This document shows positions 1 to 53,811 of a DNA stretch of 64,000 nt, piece after piece; within the stretch, counting starts at the first letter, position 1, and every line of letters starts with the position of its first letter. The position numbers and the translations under genes were made by a program. This DNA is from Mantis religiosa. Lineage: Eukaryota; Arthropoda; Insecta; Mantodea; Mantidae. The notes below the pieces were generated by a model that was not told the origin of the DNA, ran no database searches, and worked only from the letters and a program-made list of their open reading frames with translations. The DNA lies in assembly GCA_030765055.1 (NCBI GenBank), contig CM060947.1, forward strand, positions 54,878,891 to 54,942,890, given 5' to 3'.

Positions 1-1638
1 TACCAATCTGTTCCTTCAGAAAATATATAAATATTGTATACTTCATGATAACAGCAGCACCATAAATTACAAATAGTGTCTCAGAAAAAGAGGGTTTCCA
101 AAATTTGTATCTTGCATTTTGGCATTTAGTGCTTCCACATTTCAGAATCAATGTCTAGTTTAATCTACTCTTAAAATTCTCCCAATGTCTAATAAATTAC
201 ATCACTTACTATTTGTTAACATTTTTACCTAAAATTTAACTTGTTCTCTTGTCATTTAAATAATACCAACCTGTAGGCAATTTAAATTTTGTAAGTCATT
301 TTTATAGTGATGTGTAAGTGCATAAGGTTTTATGAAAGTCTATTTGATTTCATAGTTTTTATATTATTTTATATTACTTTAATTATCTCCAAATTGTCTG
401 TTATCAACAAGGAAGAGTAAATGAATATAGAACATCTATTTGTGAAAACTTAAAAACTATCCAGACTTGACCTCAAAATATTGGGAGGCAAGAAGAAGAA
501 TGGCTTTGTTGCTAAATACATGAGCATTAACTACATACATATACATATTATTTTAATTTGTGAAGGTATATTTAAGAGCATCCAAGCAGGGCTGCCATTT
601 CCGGCGTATGCCAATGGACCTGAGAATATTTTTATATAATTTGCAGCAGGTCTTGGGTTATCTCTTGTGAAGTGAACTGCCTGCAGACACTCGTTAGTAG
701 ATTAACTTGTCTGTGTTAATTAAATCAAATCAAGCAGTTTCAAAAATAAACTAAATCAGTTTATAACAAAAGAAACATGAAATGGCAGAAAATTAAAGTG
801 ATATGCAATAAGAAGGCCTTCTGATGAACCATGGTGTTTGGGATAATAGAGGCCTGGCACATGATTTCTGATATCACATCCGGTAGACTGATAGTTAAAT
901 GTATCCTGCATTCATAATGTTTATATTAATGTGATTATTTGTAGAGAAATAAAGCTCCTGATACCAAGAACATAAAACTTACATAAAATTTGCACTTCAA
1001 CAACATTAATAAGAACAACTTAAATGAAATGAAGTGTTAATGCCCAGCTATTTGTTGGTATGGCAGACAATGGGAGAACTATATGCTAAAAATTACATTA
1101 TCTTGCATTTCTTTGCACATTGGGTTTTGTTGTTTATGCTTTTTGTAAAATTACTTTCAAATAAATGTTCCCCAAACTATGACAAACCTTGCTTACAACA
1201 GTGTTGCATTACACAAAATAACCAGTTTTTTCAATTTTTATTTTCAAAATATGTATTACTAAAAATGACTTCATGATTCCTGCTGTTAAAAATTGAATTT
1301 TCAAATTCTGATGGGATAAATCTCAAATAATGTATAACCCTCTAAGGCATGAAATATGATAATTTTGGAGTGTACTAATTTTGGATTTGGTCTTGGTAGA
1401 GTTAAAAAAGTAGTGTCTGATCTTGTAACAGAGTATAATGTAATACAATTTTCAGAAAAATGTTTAATACATACACAGACTCTTTCACAGGGCACAAAAT
1501 CAACTCTGTGTATAGCATAAATCTACTGTTCAGAAGGAAATAAAAATGGTCTAACGTGTAGGGACACGTATATTTTGAGAGGTAGTTAGAAACACAATCT
1601 GGTACGTGGCATATTTGCTGCATTCTAAAAATACTAAC
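1..1638. other. AT-rich non-coding stretch, nothing recognised
   Basis: No open frame here looks like a protein and I see no repeat family or RNA gene. It is probably part of the intron upstream of the first visible P450 exon, or upstream flank. I looked for a CYP4 N-terminal exon (hydrophobic anchor followed by a proline-rich hinge and a GT donor in phase 1) and found none. Confidence 0.5.
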
Positions 1639-1652
1639 CTATAAACAGAAAT

Positions 1653-1788
1653 CCTTTCATGGAAGTGTTGAAAACAGTGTTGTTGTATAAATTAAATTTA
1701 TTGGGAGTCGATTAATGACACTAAACAACACTTACTTTTAAAAGTAAATGTTGTTTAGTGTCATTAATCGACTCCCAATAAATTTAAT
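1653..1788. mobile_element. Foldback PLE fragment (family A) with 14-bp TSD
   Basis: The insertion is flanked by the direct repeat CTATAAACAGAAAT (1639-1652 and 1789-1802). Its inner part is a near-perfect palindrome: about 50-base arms containing GGGAGTCGATTAATGACAC meet near 1740. The left 40 bases (CCTTTCATGGAAGTGTTGAA onward) recur in reverse at 7740-7783 in another copy, so they are the element tail. It is assigned to the Penelope-like class because the 7.6-kb copy of the same family carries a hammerhead-like core. Confidence 0.7.
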
Positions 1789-2199
1789 CTATAAACAGAA
1801 ATTAACAGAAATGCATAAGTTGAAAATGTTGGTTAGGTTTACACCACAGAAAACTGTCATATTTACTAACAGTTTAATAATTACATAATAATGAATAAAT
1901 ACATTATAATGGCTATTTACATGAGTCATTAAACAATTATATTAATATATAAAGTGACAATGCTGTACTTTTCAAGTGGTTTCTTTGGAGTACTTATTTT
2001 GTTTGAGAAGTAATAGCTTGCTGCTTGTAAAGAAACATTGTTTTCAGAATCAGAATGATTTACTTCTCATCTTTCTTCTACATACATTTTCATTGATACA
2101 TTGACATTTGTAACATTTCTTTTACACAATAACAAAATGACTCATTCACATCTAATATACCCTTCCTACCTGCTTGCCTCGAGTCTCGGTCTCAATACA

Positions 2200-2270
2200 C
2201 CTACAAGTGAGAGGAGGGTCATCAATACACATAACCCCTGGTTTTCCGTGTATTGATGACCCTCCTCCCT
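2200..2270. repeat. Hairpin in LINE 3' region
   Basis: GGAGGGTCATCAATACAC and its complement flank a short spacer, giving an 18-bp stem inside the 3' untranslated part of the minus-strand LINE. The plus-strand relative near 12360-12440 lacks one arm, so the hairpin is probably a local duplication rather than a conserved signal. Confidence 0.5.
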
Positions 2271-3017
2271 TGTATCCCCCCTTCTAGTTTTCCAGCCCTT
2301 AATTGTTAGTTATTCTTCATCAATCTTAACCATTTCTCTCTAACGTACCCCAGGTATTCACCTATATTTTTTATAATCTTTTCTCCTTTTACCAATAACA
2401 TTTTCTTTATTATTAATACCTCCCCCCATCCCTAAAACTGTCCCACTTTTGATGCCAAATTTGTTCTCTCCATGTCTTTGTTTGTTTGCAATAAAGTATA
2501 CTATGCTAATCTGTATCCTCTTCTCCACACATTGGGCATTTCCCTGTATCCTTATCATATCTAATACCTTTCAAATTTCTAACTCCTGTCCTTGCCAAGG
2601 CAAATCCTTCTACCCTTACTTATTACACACATCTATGTACTTCTCCCTCCACCACACTGTCTTTATTTCCCTATATGTCCTCAATGATCTTTTCTCCCTT
2701 ACACTGGTAAATATAACTTGGCTATCTAAATCTTCCAGCCTTAATTCTACCTCTTTCCAAAAGCCCCTATAACAATACTCCTCGTTTCTCCAAATATGTC
2801 TCATACCTATTGGCAACTCTGTATAGATATTTCAATCCCCTTGAGACAATTTTAACCCTTATTAAATGTTTTCCCAACTGTAATTGTGCTGCCCCATTAG
2901 GTGAAGCTACCGGTAAGCCCAAAATATATTTACAGAAGGATCTGTTAATAACTTCCACCTCTTCCCATGCTTCATCCACTCCTCATATCTCTGCCCCATG
3001 CAACATCTTATTTTCTA

Positions 3018-3262
3018 TAAAATTATTTGTGGTTGGTTTATTGACACACGTCACTTACTTTTTCATATATTTATGAGAGACTAGTTTCAAAGGCCCTGGC
3101 CTCCATTTTCAATCTCTTTCCAACTCTTGAAAATGGAGGCCAGGGCCTTTGAAACTAGTCTCTCATAAATATATGAAAAAGTAAGTGACGAGTGTCAATA
3201 AACCAACCACAAATAATTTTATATTAATTTTGACGTCACTGTTACTAAATTCCTCCAAACAC
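3018..3262. mobile_element. Foldback PLE (ACTAGT family) with 15-bp TSD
   Basis: The direct repeat ACATCTTATTTTCTA lies at 3003-3017 and 3263-3277. The insert is mostly an inverted repeat: about 100-base arms meet near 3120 and each carries GAAACTAGTC. It interrupts the minus-strand LINE between the sequences encoding IYTAIVENKM and the following WGVDEAWEE-like part. The same terminal sequence precedes the GIY-YIG coding fragment at 16163-16881, which ties it to Penelope-like elements. Confidence 0.85.
3078..3118 (-). ncRNA. Hammerhead-like motif, variant core UUGAAAA
   Basis: On the minus strand: stem I strand GAGA, core TTGAAAA, stem II AGGCC/GGCCT, GAAAC, self-complementary ACTAGT, H17 = C, then TCTC pairing with GAGA. 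Two core bases differ from CUGANGA (C3 to U, G8 to A). The other arm (3127-3164, plus strand) has the same core but poorer stem I pairing. Catalytic activity is doubtful. Confidence 0.5.
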
Positions 3263-4311
3263 ACATCTTATTTTCTACTATGGCAGTATAGATCCTTTCC
3301 AGCCATTTGACATTAATGTCAGGTAATTTCCTTAAACATGCTCTTACAATACTCATGGCCATTTTACCTTTATCTAGAGCCAATTTTTTCTGTTCAGTCC
3401 ATTTACCATCATAGCTCAGTATTATCCCCAAATAATCAAATCTCTTTATGACCTCTATTTCTCTTACATTTATCTCCCATTTCTCATCTTTACACAATTT
3501 ATAACCTTTCTTAAAAACTATGATCTTTGTTTTCTTTTCGTTAACTCTCAACCCCCATTTTTGGCAATAACTACTTATTGCTTCAGTTGCCCTTCTCAGC
3601 CCTCCAACAGATATAGAACCAACTACTAAGTCATCTGCAAATAACAACCCTGGGATTTCCTTGTTATGAATAACTGGTAAGTGAACCCTATTTTTAGCAA
3701 TCGCCTCTAGAATATCATCTATAAAAAGGTTAAATAGCACCGGGCTCAGTTTACATCCCTGTCTAACACCCACCCTGCTCTCTATACAATGAGTACTTTG
3801 TTTCCCTGCACCTTGATGCAGAACTCAATATTGTGATATATTTTGCAGTATTTCAATAAATTTACAACTTAACCGATTGCTATTTAATTTTATCCACAGT
3901 GCCTCTCTATTAATTGTATCGAATGCTTTCTCTAAATCAATAAATGCCATTTGAACCCTTCCCCTTTTATTGCTTAAATATTTGTCTATGACTGTTTCAA
4001 TAATAAAAATATTATCAGTTGTTCACCTCCCTGATCTAAATCCTACCTGGATCTCTGATAGCTTCTTCTCCTTCCCTACACACTTCTGTAGTCTGTTTGC
4101 TAAAATACCTGTAAAGATCTTCCCTATAACAGAAAGTAAGCTTATCCCCATATAATTTGCTGGGTCGCTTTTACTTCCCTTTCTTTTGTAAATTGGTACA
4201 GCGATTATATAGAGTAAAAAGAAGTATTTCAGAAAGTGGAGTGTCATTTTTACTAAAATTAGGCAAGTGAGTCAACCTTGTATATACTTTTCTCCACTTA
4301 CAAGTTTTTTT

Positions 4312-4355
4312 ATGAAGACTAGTTTCTGGGAACCTCTTCCCTATCGTCAGTTCTG
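4312..4355 (-). ncRNA. Hammerhead ribozyme motif in PLE terminus (canonical core)
   Basis: Minus strand: stem I GAA, core CTGACGA, stem II GGGAA/TTCCC with loop GAGG, GAAAC, self-complementary ACTAGT, H17 = C, then TTC pairing with GAA. Every conserved position of the hammerhead core is present. The motif overlaps the 3' end of the PLE reading frame. PLE termini are known to carry such ribozymes; activity here is inference. Confidence 0.75.
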
Positions 4356-4711
4356 TGGTTGACTGATGATGCATCCGGTGTCTGCATCTGGCTTGGTGTC
4401 GTGCTGCCATCTAATGTCCTGGTAAGTTTGATGACGTCATCTATGGTGGGAATTTCAAAATTCATCAAGAGGTCCTGTTTCTTCGTAATAAATATGTTTT
4501 CCCAAATCTGTAGTTCCAGAGGTTTCTTTGCCTGTTTGATTAGTTCTATTTCTTGTTTTATGTAGTAATTTTCAGACCAAAAGTGATGTGCTACGGCCGA
4601 CTTGTCCATGTGTTTGAATTTAATATTTCTGAAGTGTTCTTTCATTCTTGTTCCTAGATTCCTTTTGATCTTACCAATGTATATCTTGTCACAATCCTGG
4701 AAACTCATTTG

Positions 4712-5890
4712 TTAAATGCCTGATAATTGAAATTGTGAGATGTGGGGTTCCACAGGGTTCTATCCTGGGACCACTGCTTTTTCTAGTATATATTAATGAC
4801 CTTCCACTTAATATCCCCCATGCAGAAACTATTCTATATGCTGACGACACTAATATAATTATCAAAGGCTGCAATAATTCTGAATTGCAACATTATGCTA
4901 ATACTGTGATGACAAATATGATGCATTGGCTAACTAATAATAAATTACTACTTAATATTAAAAAGACACAAAGTATGCATATTTCACTATCAAATAGAAA
5001 TGAAGCTAATATAGCTCCTGTAATCGCTTTTGGCAATGAGGTAATACAATATACCAATGAAACAAAATTTTTGGGGGTAATTATTGACAAATTTTTAACC
5101 TGGAAGCCGCATATTCAGTATATTACTGCAAAAATTAATAAAGCCCACTACATAATATCAGTGCTAAGGAAAATTTGTAATACACAAACATTAATGCTGA
5201 TTTACTATTCATATGTGCAGTCTTATCTTGCATATGGTATCTTTATTTGGGGATCAGCTACCGAAATAAAAGATTTATTTGTAACACAAAAGAAAATAAT
5301 AAGAAGAATGTTTAATCTAAGCAAAAGGACTCATTGTATGAAATATTTTAAGGAAAATAATATACTAACTCTGCCATGTCTGTATATCTTAGAAACCGTA
5401 TGCTTTATAAACAACAACATACAATATTTTCAAACAAATAACACTATTCATGAACATTATACTAGGAATGGTGCTAAATTACATATACTGGGATCAAGAT
5501 CAAATAAAAAACTTAACTCAGTACTTCATAAAGGGGTTCACATGTATAACTTAATCTTAAAGAAAATCGAAAACAATGATAAGAAAAGATTCAGAAGAGA
5601 TGTGAAATCATTTTTAATAAATCAGTGCTTCTATAGTACTCAAGAGTTCTTTGAATATTTTAGGTACCAGATTAAGTAGAGTAAATGATTACATAAGAAT
5701 AATTTTATGATACTAATGGTTGACAATTCATGTAAGTTTTCTGTATTTGTTGACATTGATACAATTTAATCTGATTATTGCATGTAGAATTGCTTCTGTA
5801 TTTTCTGAATTTCTAGTTTGTATTGTTTGTACTGTATCTTGAAAAAGCAAATATTTCTGTACAGAAATTAAATGCTAAATAAATAAATAA
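4712..5890 (+). pseudogene. 5'-truncated LINE (VPQGS/YADD type), long open frame
   Basis: An open frame of about 314 codons (4735-5679) begins inside the RT. It has RCGVPQGSILGPLLFLVYIN, then ILYADDTNIIIKG and KFLGVIIDKFLTW, followed by a C-terminal region with AYGIFIWG and NILTLPCLYI, and ends with a stop. The 3' UTR ends in AATAAATAAATAA at about 5876-5890. There is no real start codon: the frame is cut off by 5' truncation. It is nested inside the opposite-strand PLE. Related 3' ends occur at 8.0, 15.1, 17.1, 23.5 and 40.6 kb. Jockey/CR1-like clade is a guess from the VPQGS motif. Confidence 0.85.
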
Positions 5891-6764
5891 ATAAGAAAAT
5901 AAGAGTTTTCGGTGTGCTATTTTTTAGAGGGTGGTGTAGTAAGTTGCAGATGTTGTGTTTGTTCTGAGGGGCTAATTTTATGTTGAGGGTCTTAAATATC
6001 TTTTCAAATTTTTTGAAGTATTTTGGATGAAATGTAAATTTGCCATATCTGGTGTTTGGGTTTTCTAGTTTTTTTAACGTAGTAGTGTCCCTTAAGTTTT
6101 TGTTTCTTTTGGTCTGTAGATCAGTTTTTTGATGAAATTTGTGTTATAGTTGTTCAATTCGGCAACCTGGTGTATGTGAGTGTACTCCTGTTCATATTCT
6201 GTTTTTGTTAGCAGAATGTTGATTAATCTGTGAACTAAACTATGGAATACTGCATATTGATGTTGTACTGGGTTGAATGGGTTGCATTTAATGTAATTGT
6301 CAACATGTGTTGCTTTTCGGTATATTCCAAATTGTAATCCTGATGGTGTTCTAATGATTTTCAAATCTAGAAAAGGTAGCCATTCATCCTGCTCTACTTC
6401 AATGGTGAAAACTATGGATTTTTCTTGTAGGTTTAGCAACTTTATAGCATCCTCGGTTAGTCTTCTAGGGACTATAGCAAACACATCGTCGACATATCTA
6501 TGCCAACATTTGAAAATATGTGGAAAGGCTTTAGTAATGTGTGTTTCCAAATTACTCATGAACAGATTAGCTAGTAATGGTGAAAGAGGGTTACCCATGG
6601 CCAAGCCTGCTGTTTGTTGGAAGATCTTGCTGGAGAACGTGAAGCTGTTTTGTTCAATACATAGGGTGGTTAATTTGATGTATTCCTCTATTTTATCATC
6701 CATGCTTATCTTCCACTTCTTGGGAACCTCCCTCGTTTCCAATAAGAAGCATTGTTAAAGAAGG

Positions 6765-7148
6765 GAAATTGTATGAACATTTAAAACCATACTGAAACAT
6801 ATTTGTCTGATGTTATTTAGGGGATTTATTCATTTCAAAAGTTTTAATTTTGTTTCTCAGAGACCTCCAAATTTAATTCATGTAAACACTCATAATGTGG
6901 TATTGGTCTGAATTGCTCAATTGCTTGGTACTGACCTACTGATACTAAGGTTGTTGATTCAAACCTGGCATAGATCAATGGGTTTTAAGTGTGTGGTGTT
7001 GATATGATCTTGTAACTAACAGCTTTGTTAACAAACAACATATTTATTTATTATAGTGTGTAGTGGTTCATCTTTATTGTATATGCCTCCATTGCTTGCT
7101 CTGTGTTGCCCCTTGCTCAAAACTGGCTCTTAGGTCACAAATGCAGAG
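6765..7148. other. Unassigned spacer
   Basis: No coding signal. A weak tRNA-promoter-like stretch (GTTGATTCAAACC near 6952) could be SINE debris, but there is no matching A box. Confidence 0.3.
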
Positions 7149-7159
7149 GTGACCACTGA

Positions 7160-7204
7160 TTTGTGCTTCACTGTCCCTATGCTTCTTTCAAGTTTATACT
7201 TTGA
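7160..7204 (-). mobile_element. 45-bp PLE tail insertion with 11-bp TSD
   Basis: GTGACCACTGA occurs at 7149-7159 and 7205-7215. The 45 bases between match the tail of the PLE family seen at 38935-38975 and, in reverse, 63846-63885 (GTGCTTCACTGTC, GCTTCTTTCA). This looks like an extremely 5'-truncated insertion. Confidence 0.65.
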
Positions 7205-7418
7205 GTGACCACTGAATTAACTCATAGCATGCGTGGTATGATGTCACAGATCATTTAGTCAGACCTGTATTATTTCAGATGCCACAACCCATGAATACTA
7301 TATGTGGCTACAACAATAACAGGAAAACAGATATATAATTGAACCCAGTGCAGACAAATTACACAAGGCAGAAAATAGGTTTGCATTGTGTGAATATGAA
7401 TATTTATTTTTGTTTCAG

Positions 7419-51145
<43,727 letters not shown>

Positions 51146-51218
51146 TGAACACATTAGCGCTACTAACACAAACTTTAATAGAAATGTATTCTTCAGTATC
51201 TGAAAATATGTTACAGTG

Positions 51219-51226
51219 TAATAAAT
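51219..51226 (+). promoter_or_regulatory. Probable polyadenylation signal of the CYP4 gene
   Basis: AATAAA starts at about 51220, 75 bases after the stop codon. A second AATAAAAA occurs near 51310. Which one is used cannot be told from sequence. Confidence 0.5.
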
Positions 51227-51968
51227 GTAAAAGTATGTACAGTGTAGAATAGAATGGCATTTATTCACCTAAAGAAACAATGAATTCATGGCTTTGTCAA
51301 AAATGAATCATAATAAAAAATAATGCCTGCTCACTTGCCCACCCACCCACATACCTATCTACCCTAAACAACCGATTACATTTCTACTATACACCATATT
51401 TTACAAAGTGGTCAAAATACAACTGACGCTAAGTACAATCTTGAGCTTGAAGGCAGTCATTAAGTTTCCTTGTTAACTGAAGTGCATCTCTCAGGAAACC
51501 TAAGAAATGAAAAGTATGAGTAAATATGTGTGTAATGGTATAGTTTCTTAATATTTAAATCTTCAGGGAGATAAATTTTGGTACTCTTATGTAGACTTTA
51601 ATGTGAGTCAATAAAGTATAATAATTATTGACTAAACTATAACAAGACTAATTTTTTAAATCATTTTCTTCACTGTTATTAGCTTTAGTTTTCTTACTTT
51701 TATTCTGTAATGAGATGTTTAATCTTGTCAGGAATATAAGTATTCAACACTTTTTCAATTTCTATTTTGTTTTCCTTCTGCTATGTGAACCTCTCTTAGC
51801 AATTTATGATATATTTTAGATTAAAACCAGCACATGCTCATGCTAATGATAATATATGCACAGAAACCGCTCGTAAAAGACCTTAAAGAATATCTTCTCT
51901 TAGTTTTTAGGGAGAAAATGTGGAGGAGCATCGTAAATCAAACTAAAATGGAACTCTGCGTGGTAAGA
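51227..51968. other. 3' flank, nothing recognised
   Basis: AT-rich downstream sequence with no gene signals. Confidence 0.45.
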
Positions 51969-51972
51969 ATAT

Positions 51973-52465
51973 TGTGACTTTCTGGGTTCATAGAATTAAA
52001 AGTCCAATTTGCCGAAATTCTAAATGTTCTTTATTTGCGTAGAAATACACTCCGTAGCAGAAAAATTACATCACATATTACAACACAATCTTCCAAGGTC
52101 GATGACAATAACAGCGTTCAGTTTACAACAACATTCTCAATTGTTTTCTGCTTACCTCTCGCGACTCACTCACTCTTGTTACATGTCTTACAACAACCCT
52201 TGTTTCACAACTTGCAGCACCTCGCTGGCGTGTCACAATCTCTTAAATACCTTGCTGAGAATTTCTAGACAATTCGAAAATAAACCCGAACAATCTCTAT
52301 CAGTCAAGAAGTAATTAGAAATTTCCATTTATCTCAGTTTGTTTCTTTCGGCAGACCTTTATCTGCATGTTATCTTTGTCTGCCGGCTCTTGGTTTTCAC
52401 ACTGCTCGCCTATCAGTTCCTTTTGTGTAAACAAGCCACGCGATCGTAGATACGGTTTCGCAACA
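51973..52465 (-). mobile_element. Solo LTR with 4-bp TSD
   Basis: ATAT lies at 51969-51972 and 52466-52469. The element begins TGTGACTTTCTGGG and ends GCAACA, so it has TG...CA edges, with no internal region. Minus strand AAATAAAGAACATT suggests transcription in that direction. Same family as 47470-48030. Confidence 0.8.
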
Positions 52466-52984
52466 ATATTAAGCGGGTTTCAGGCATATCACCTTGTTGT
52501 CCATGCATGTGGGAAATGCAAACAATCTTGAAGCTCAGGAATCAAACCTTTGGAACCAAATGACTTCTAAATAGTTGCTTCTATCTGACTTATAATTCCA
52601 CACAAGCTTAAAAATGTCTTTTATCAAATAGAAATTTCAACATAGGCACATTTTTGAGGATGATTACCTTATAAGTGTAAGAATAGTTCCACTAAATTAA
52701 AAAACTGAAGCTAATAACAGTGAAACAAATATATTTAACAAATTTCATTCTTTTTCATTCTTCCTTGGTTGACATGTTTTCATTGACACAAGTGATGTAA
52801 GATGTGATGACTGCTTGTTCTTATCTTCAAGAAAATTAAAAGTGTTAATTACTATAATAAGTGAAATCACCAATTGCAGCTAAACACACTGTATCACTTG
52901 GGCACCAATGTCATACATGAGATATAGTTGTCCGTTATGCACATTCAGAGGAATTTTAGTAACAGTGATGAATAAAGTAATTGA

Positions 52985-53515
52985 AAAAATTATTTGTAGT
53001 CGGTTTTTAAAACTCTGCCATTTACATTTTTATATTTGAGGGGCTAGTTTTGGAAGCAACAGCTTCCGATTTGAATTTTTAGCTTTTGATTCACTGCACT
53101 TGAGATATTTTTTTCAGTTATACCTTTACTCATTACATTCTTTTCCATTTCAATTTGCTTAAGTTTCTTTTTTAACTGATGTACTCAGCTTTTCTTTTGT
53201 TGTTTCTTTCTCATATTGGTTCACTTTCTATTTCTTTGCTTTTCCTGTTTGACCACTTCTTTCTGCTTACTACAGGCTGGATGAGCATAACAAAGCATTT
53301 CTTGGTGCAGGGCTATGGCAGTCTCTCCACATAAATCCCATGTTCTTCTCAAGGCTATGAAGACTCTCCTCATGAAGGTTTCCGAAGATAGCAGACAACA
53401 ACAACAGATAATAGTCAGACCTTTGAGGTTGAAAATGGAGGTAGTAGCTCCCAAAACTAGTCCCTGAAAAAATAAAAATGTAAGTGATGGAGTGTAAAAA
53501 ACCGACTAGAAATTT
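52985..53515. mobile_element. Foldback PLE-like element (ACTAGT family)
   Basis: Left ATTTGTAGTCGGTTTTT...CTAGTTTTGG and right CCAAAACTAGTCCC...AAAAACCGACTA are inverted. The right arm has TTGAAAATGGAGG, as in the 3.0-kb and 16.2-kb copies (53429-53435), but the GAAAC of the hammerhead is AAAAC. The interior (53090-53400) is unassigned. No convincing TSD. Confidence 0.6.
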
Positions 53516-53559
53516 TCCTTATTAATGAAAAAACGTCCTTCGACATATGTGCCATATGA

Positions 53560-53740
53560 GAACACAAGGATCATTTTGATAATTCACCATGTCTTATATT
53601 CTTCTAAGCCATTTATTTTTTTGGCATAAAAGGCATCAAGAGCAGACATTCTCTGAAAACGTGGAAACTGGGCCTTGTTTAGGCAAGCTACAAACCGACT
53701 GAAATGAAGGCTGGCAGTCACATGATGTTTTGCCAAAAAC
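53560..53740 (-). pseudogene. hAT-like relic, part beyond the nested PLE
   Basis: Minus-strand frame with ASLHFSRFVACLNKAQFPRF, contiguous with 55912-57110 once the PLE and one TSD are removed. Assignment rests on that continuity; the residues alone are weak. Confidence 0.4.
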
Positions 53741-53811
53741 ATTGCAATACATATATCGAGATTCAACTGTATTGGAACACCACAGTGAAGCGAAAAATTA
53801 TTAAATTTTAG

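Larger units (their letters stand above)
2160..4215 (-). pseudogene. LINE with VRQGC-type reverse transcriptase, decayed
   Basis: Read on the minus strand from 4215 downward this is the RT and C-terminal part of a non-LTR retrotransposon. Visible RT motifs in order: VPIYKRKGSKSDPANY and GISLLSVIGK (about 4190-4100), FIDLEKAFDTINREALW (about 3950-3900), GVRQGCKLSPVLFNLF (3770-3720) and LLFADDLVVGS (about 3645-3615). Further down come the thumb region and a CX2C...HX4C cysteine motif near 2590-2530. Scattered stops and frameshifts make it inactive. A PLE foldback (3018-3262) interrupts it with a 15-bp TSD. The same family occurs on the plus strand at 11790-12514. The clade (CR1/L2-like) is inferred from the VRQGC and FADD motifs only. 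Confidence 0.8.
4215..6760 (-). pseudogene. Penelope-like element, RT + GIY-YIG, split by a LINE
   Basis: The minus-strand RT part (6742-6092) shows GLAMGNPLSPLLANLFM, then WHRYVDDVFAIV and LPFLDLKI, all typical of Penelope RTs. It runs on through a THP-like linker (6090-5900), where the plus-strand LINE at 4712-5890 interrupts it. It resumes at 4708 with CDKIYIGKIKRNLGTRMKEH, the YIG half of the GIY-YIG nuclease, and ends near 4320. The 5' end is truncated near 6760. The 3' end carries a hammerhead motif overlapping the last codons. Confidence 0.85.

Noticed and set aside
585..640. Possible CYP4 N-terminal exon (GLPFPAYANGPEN)
   Set aside because: Only superficial likeness to the proline-rich hinge; no donor in the right phase and no hydrophobic anchor before it.
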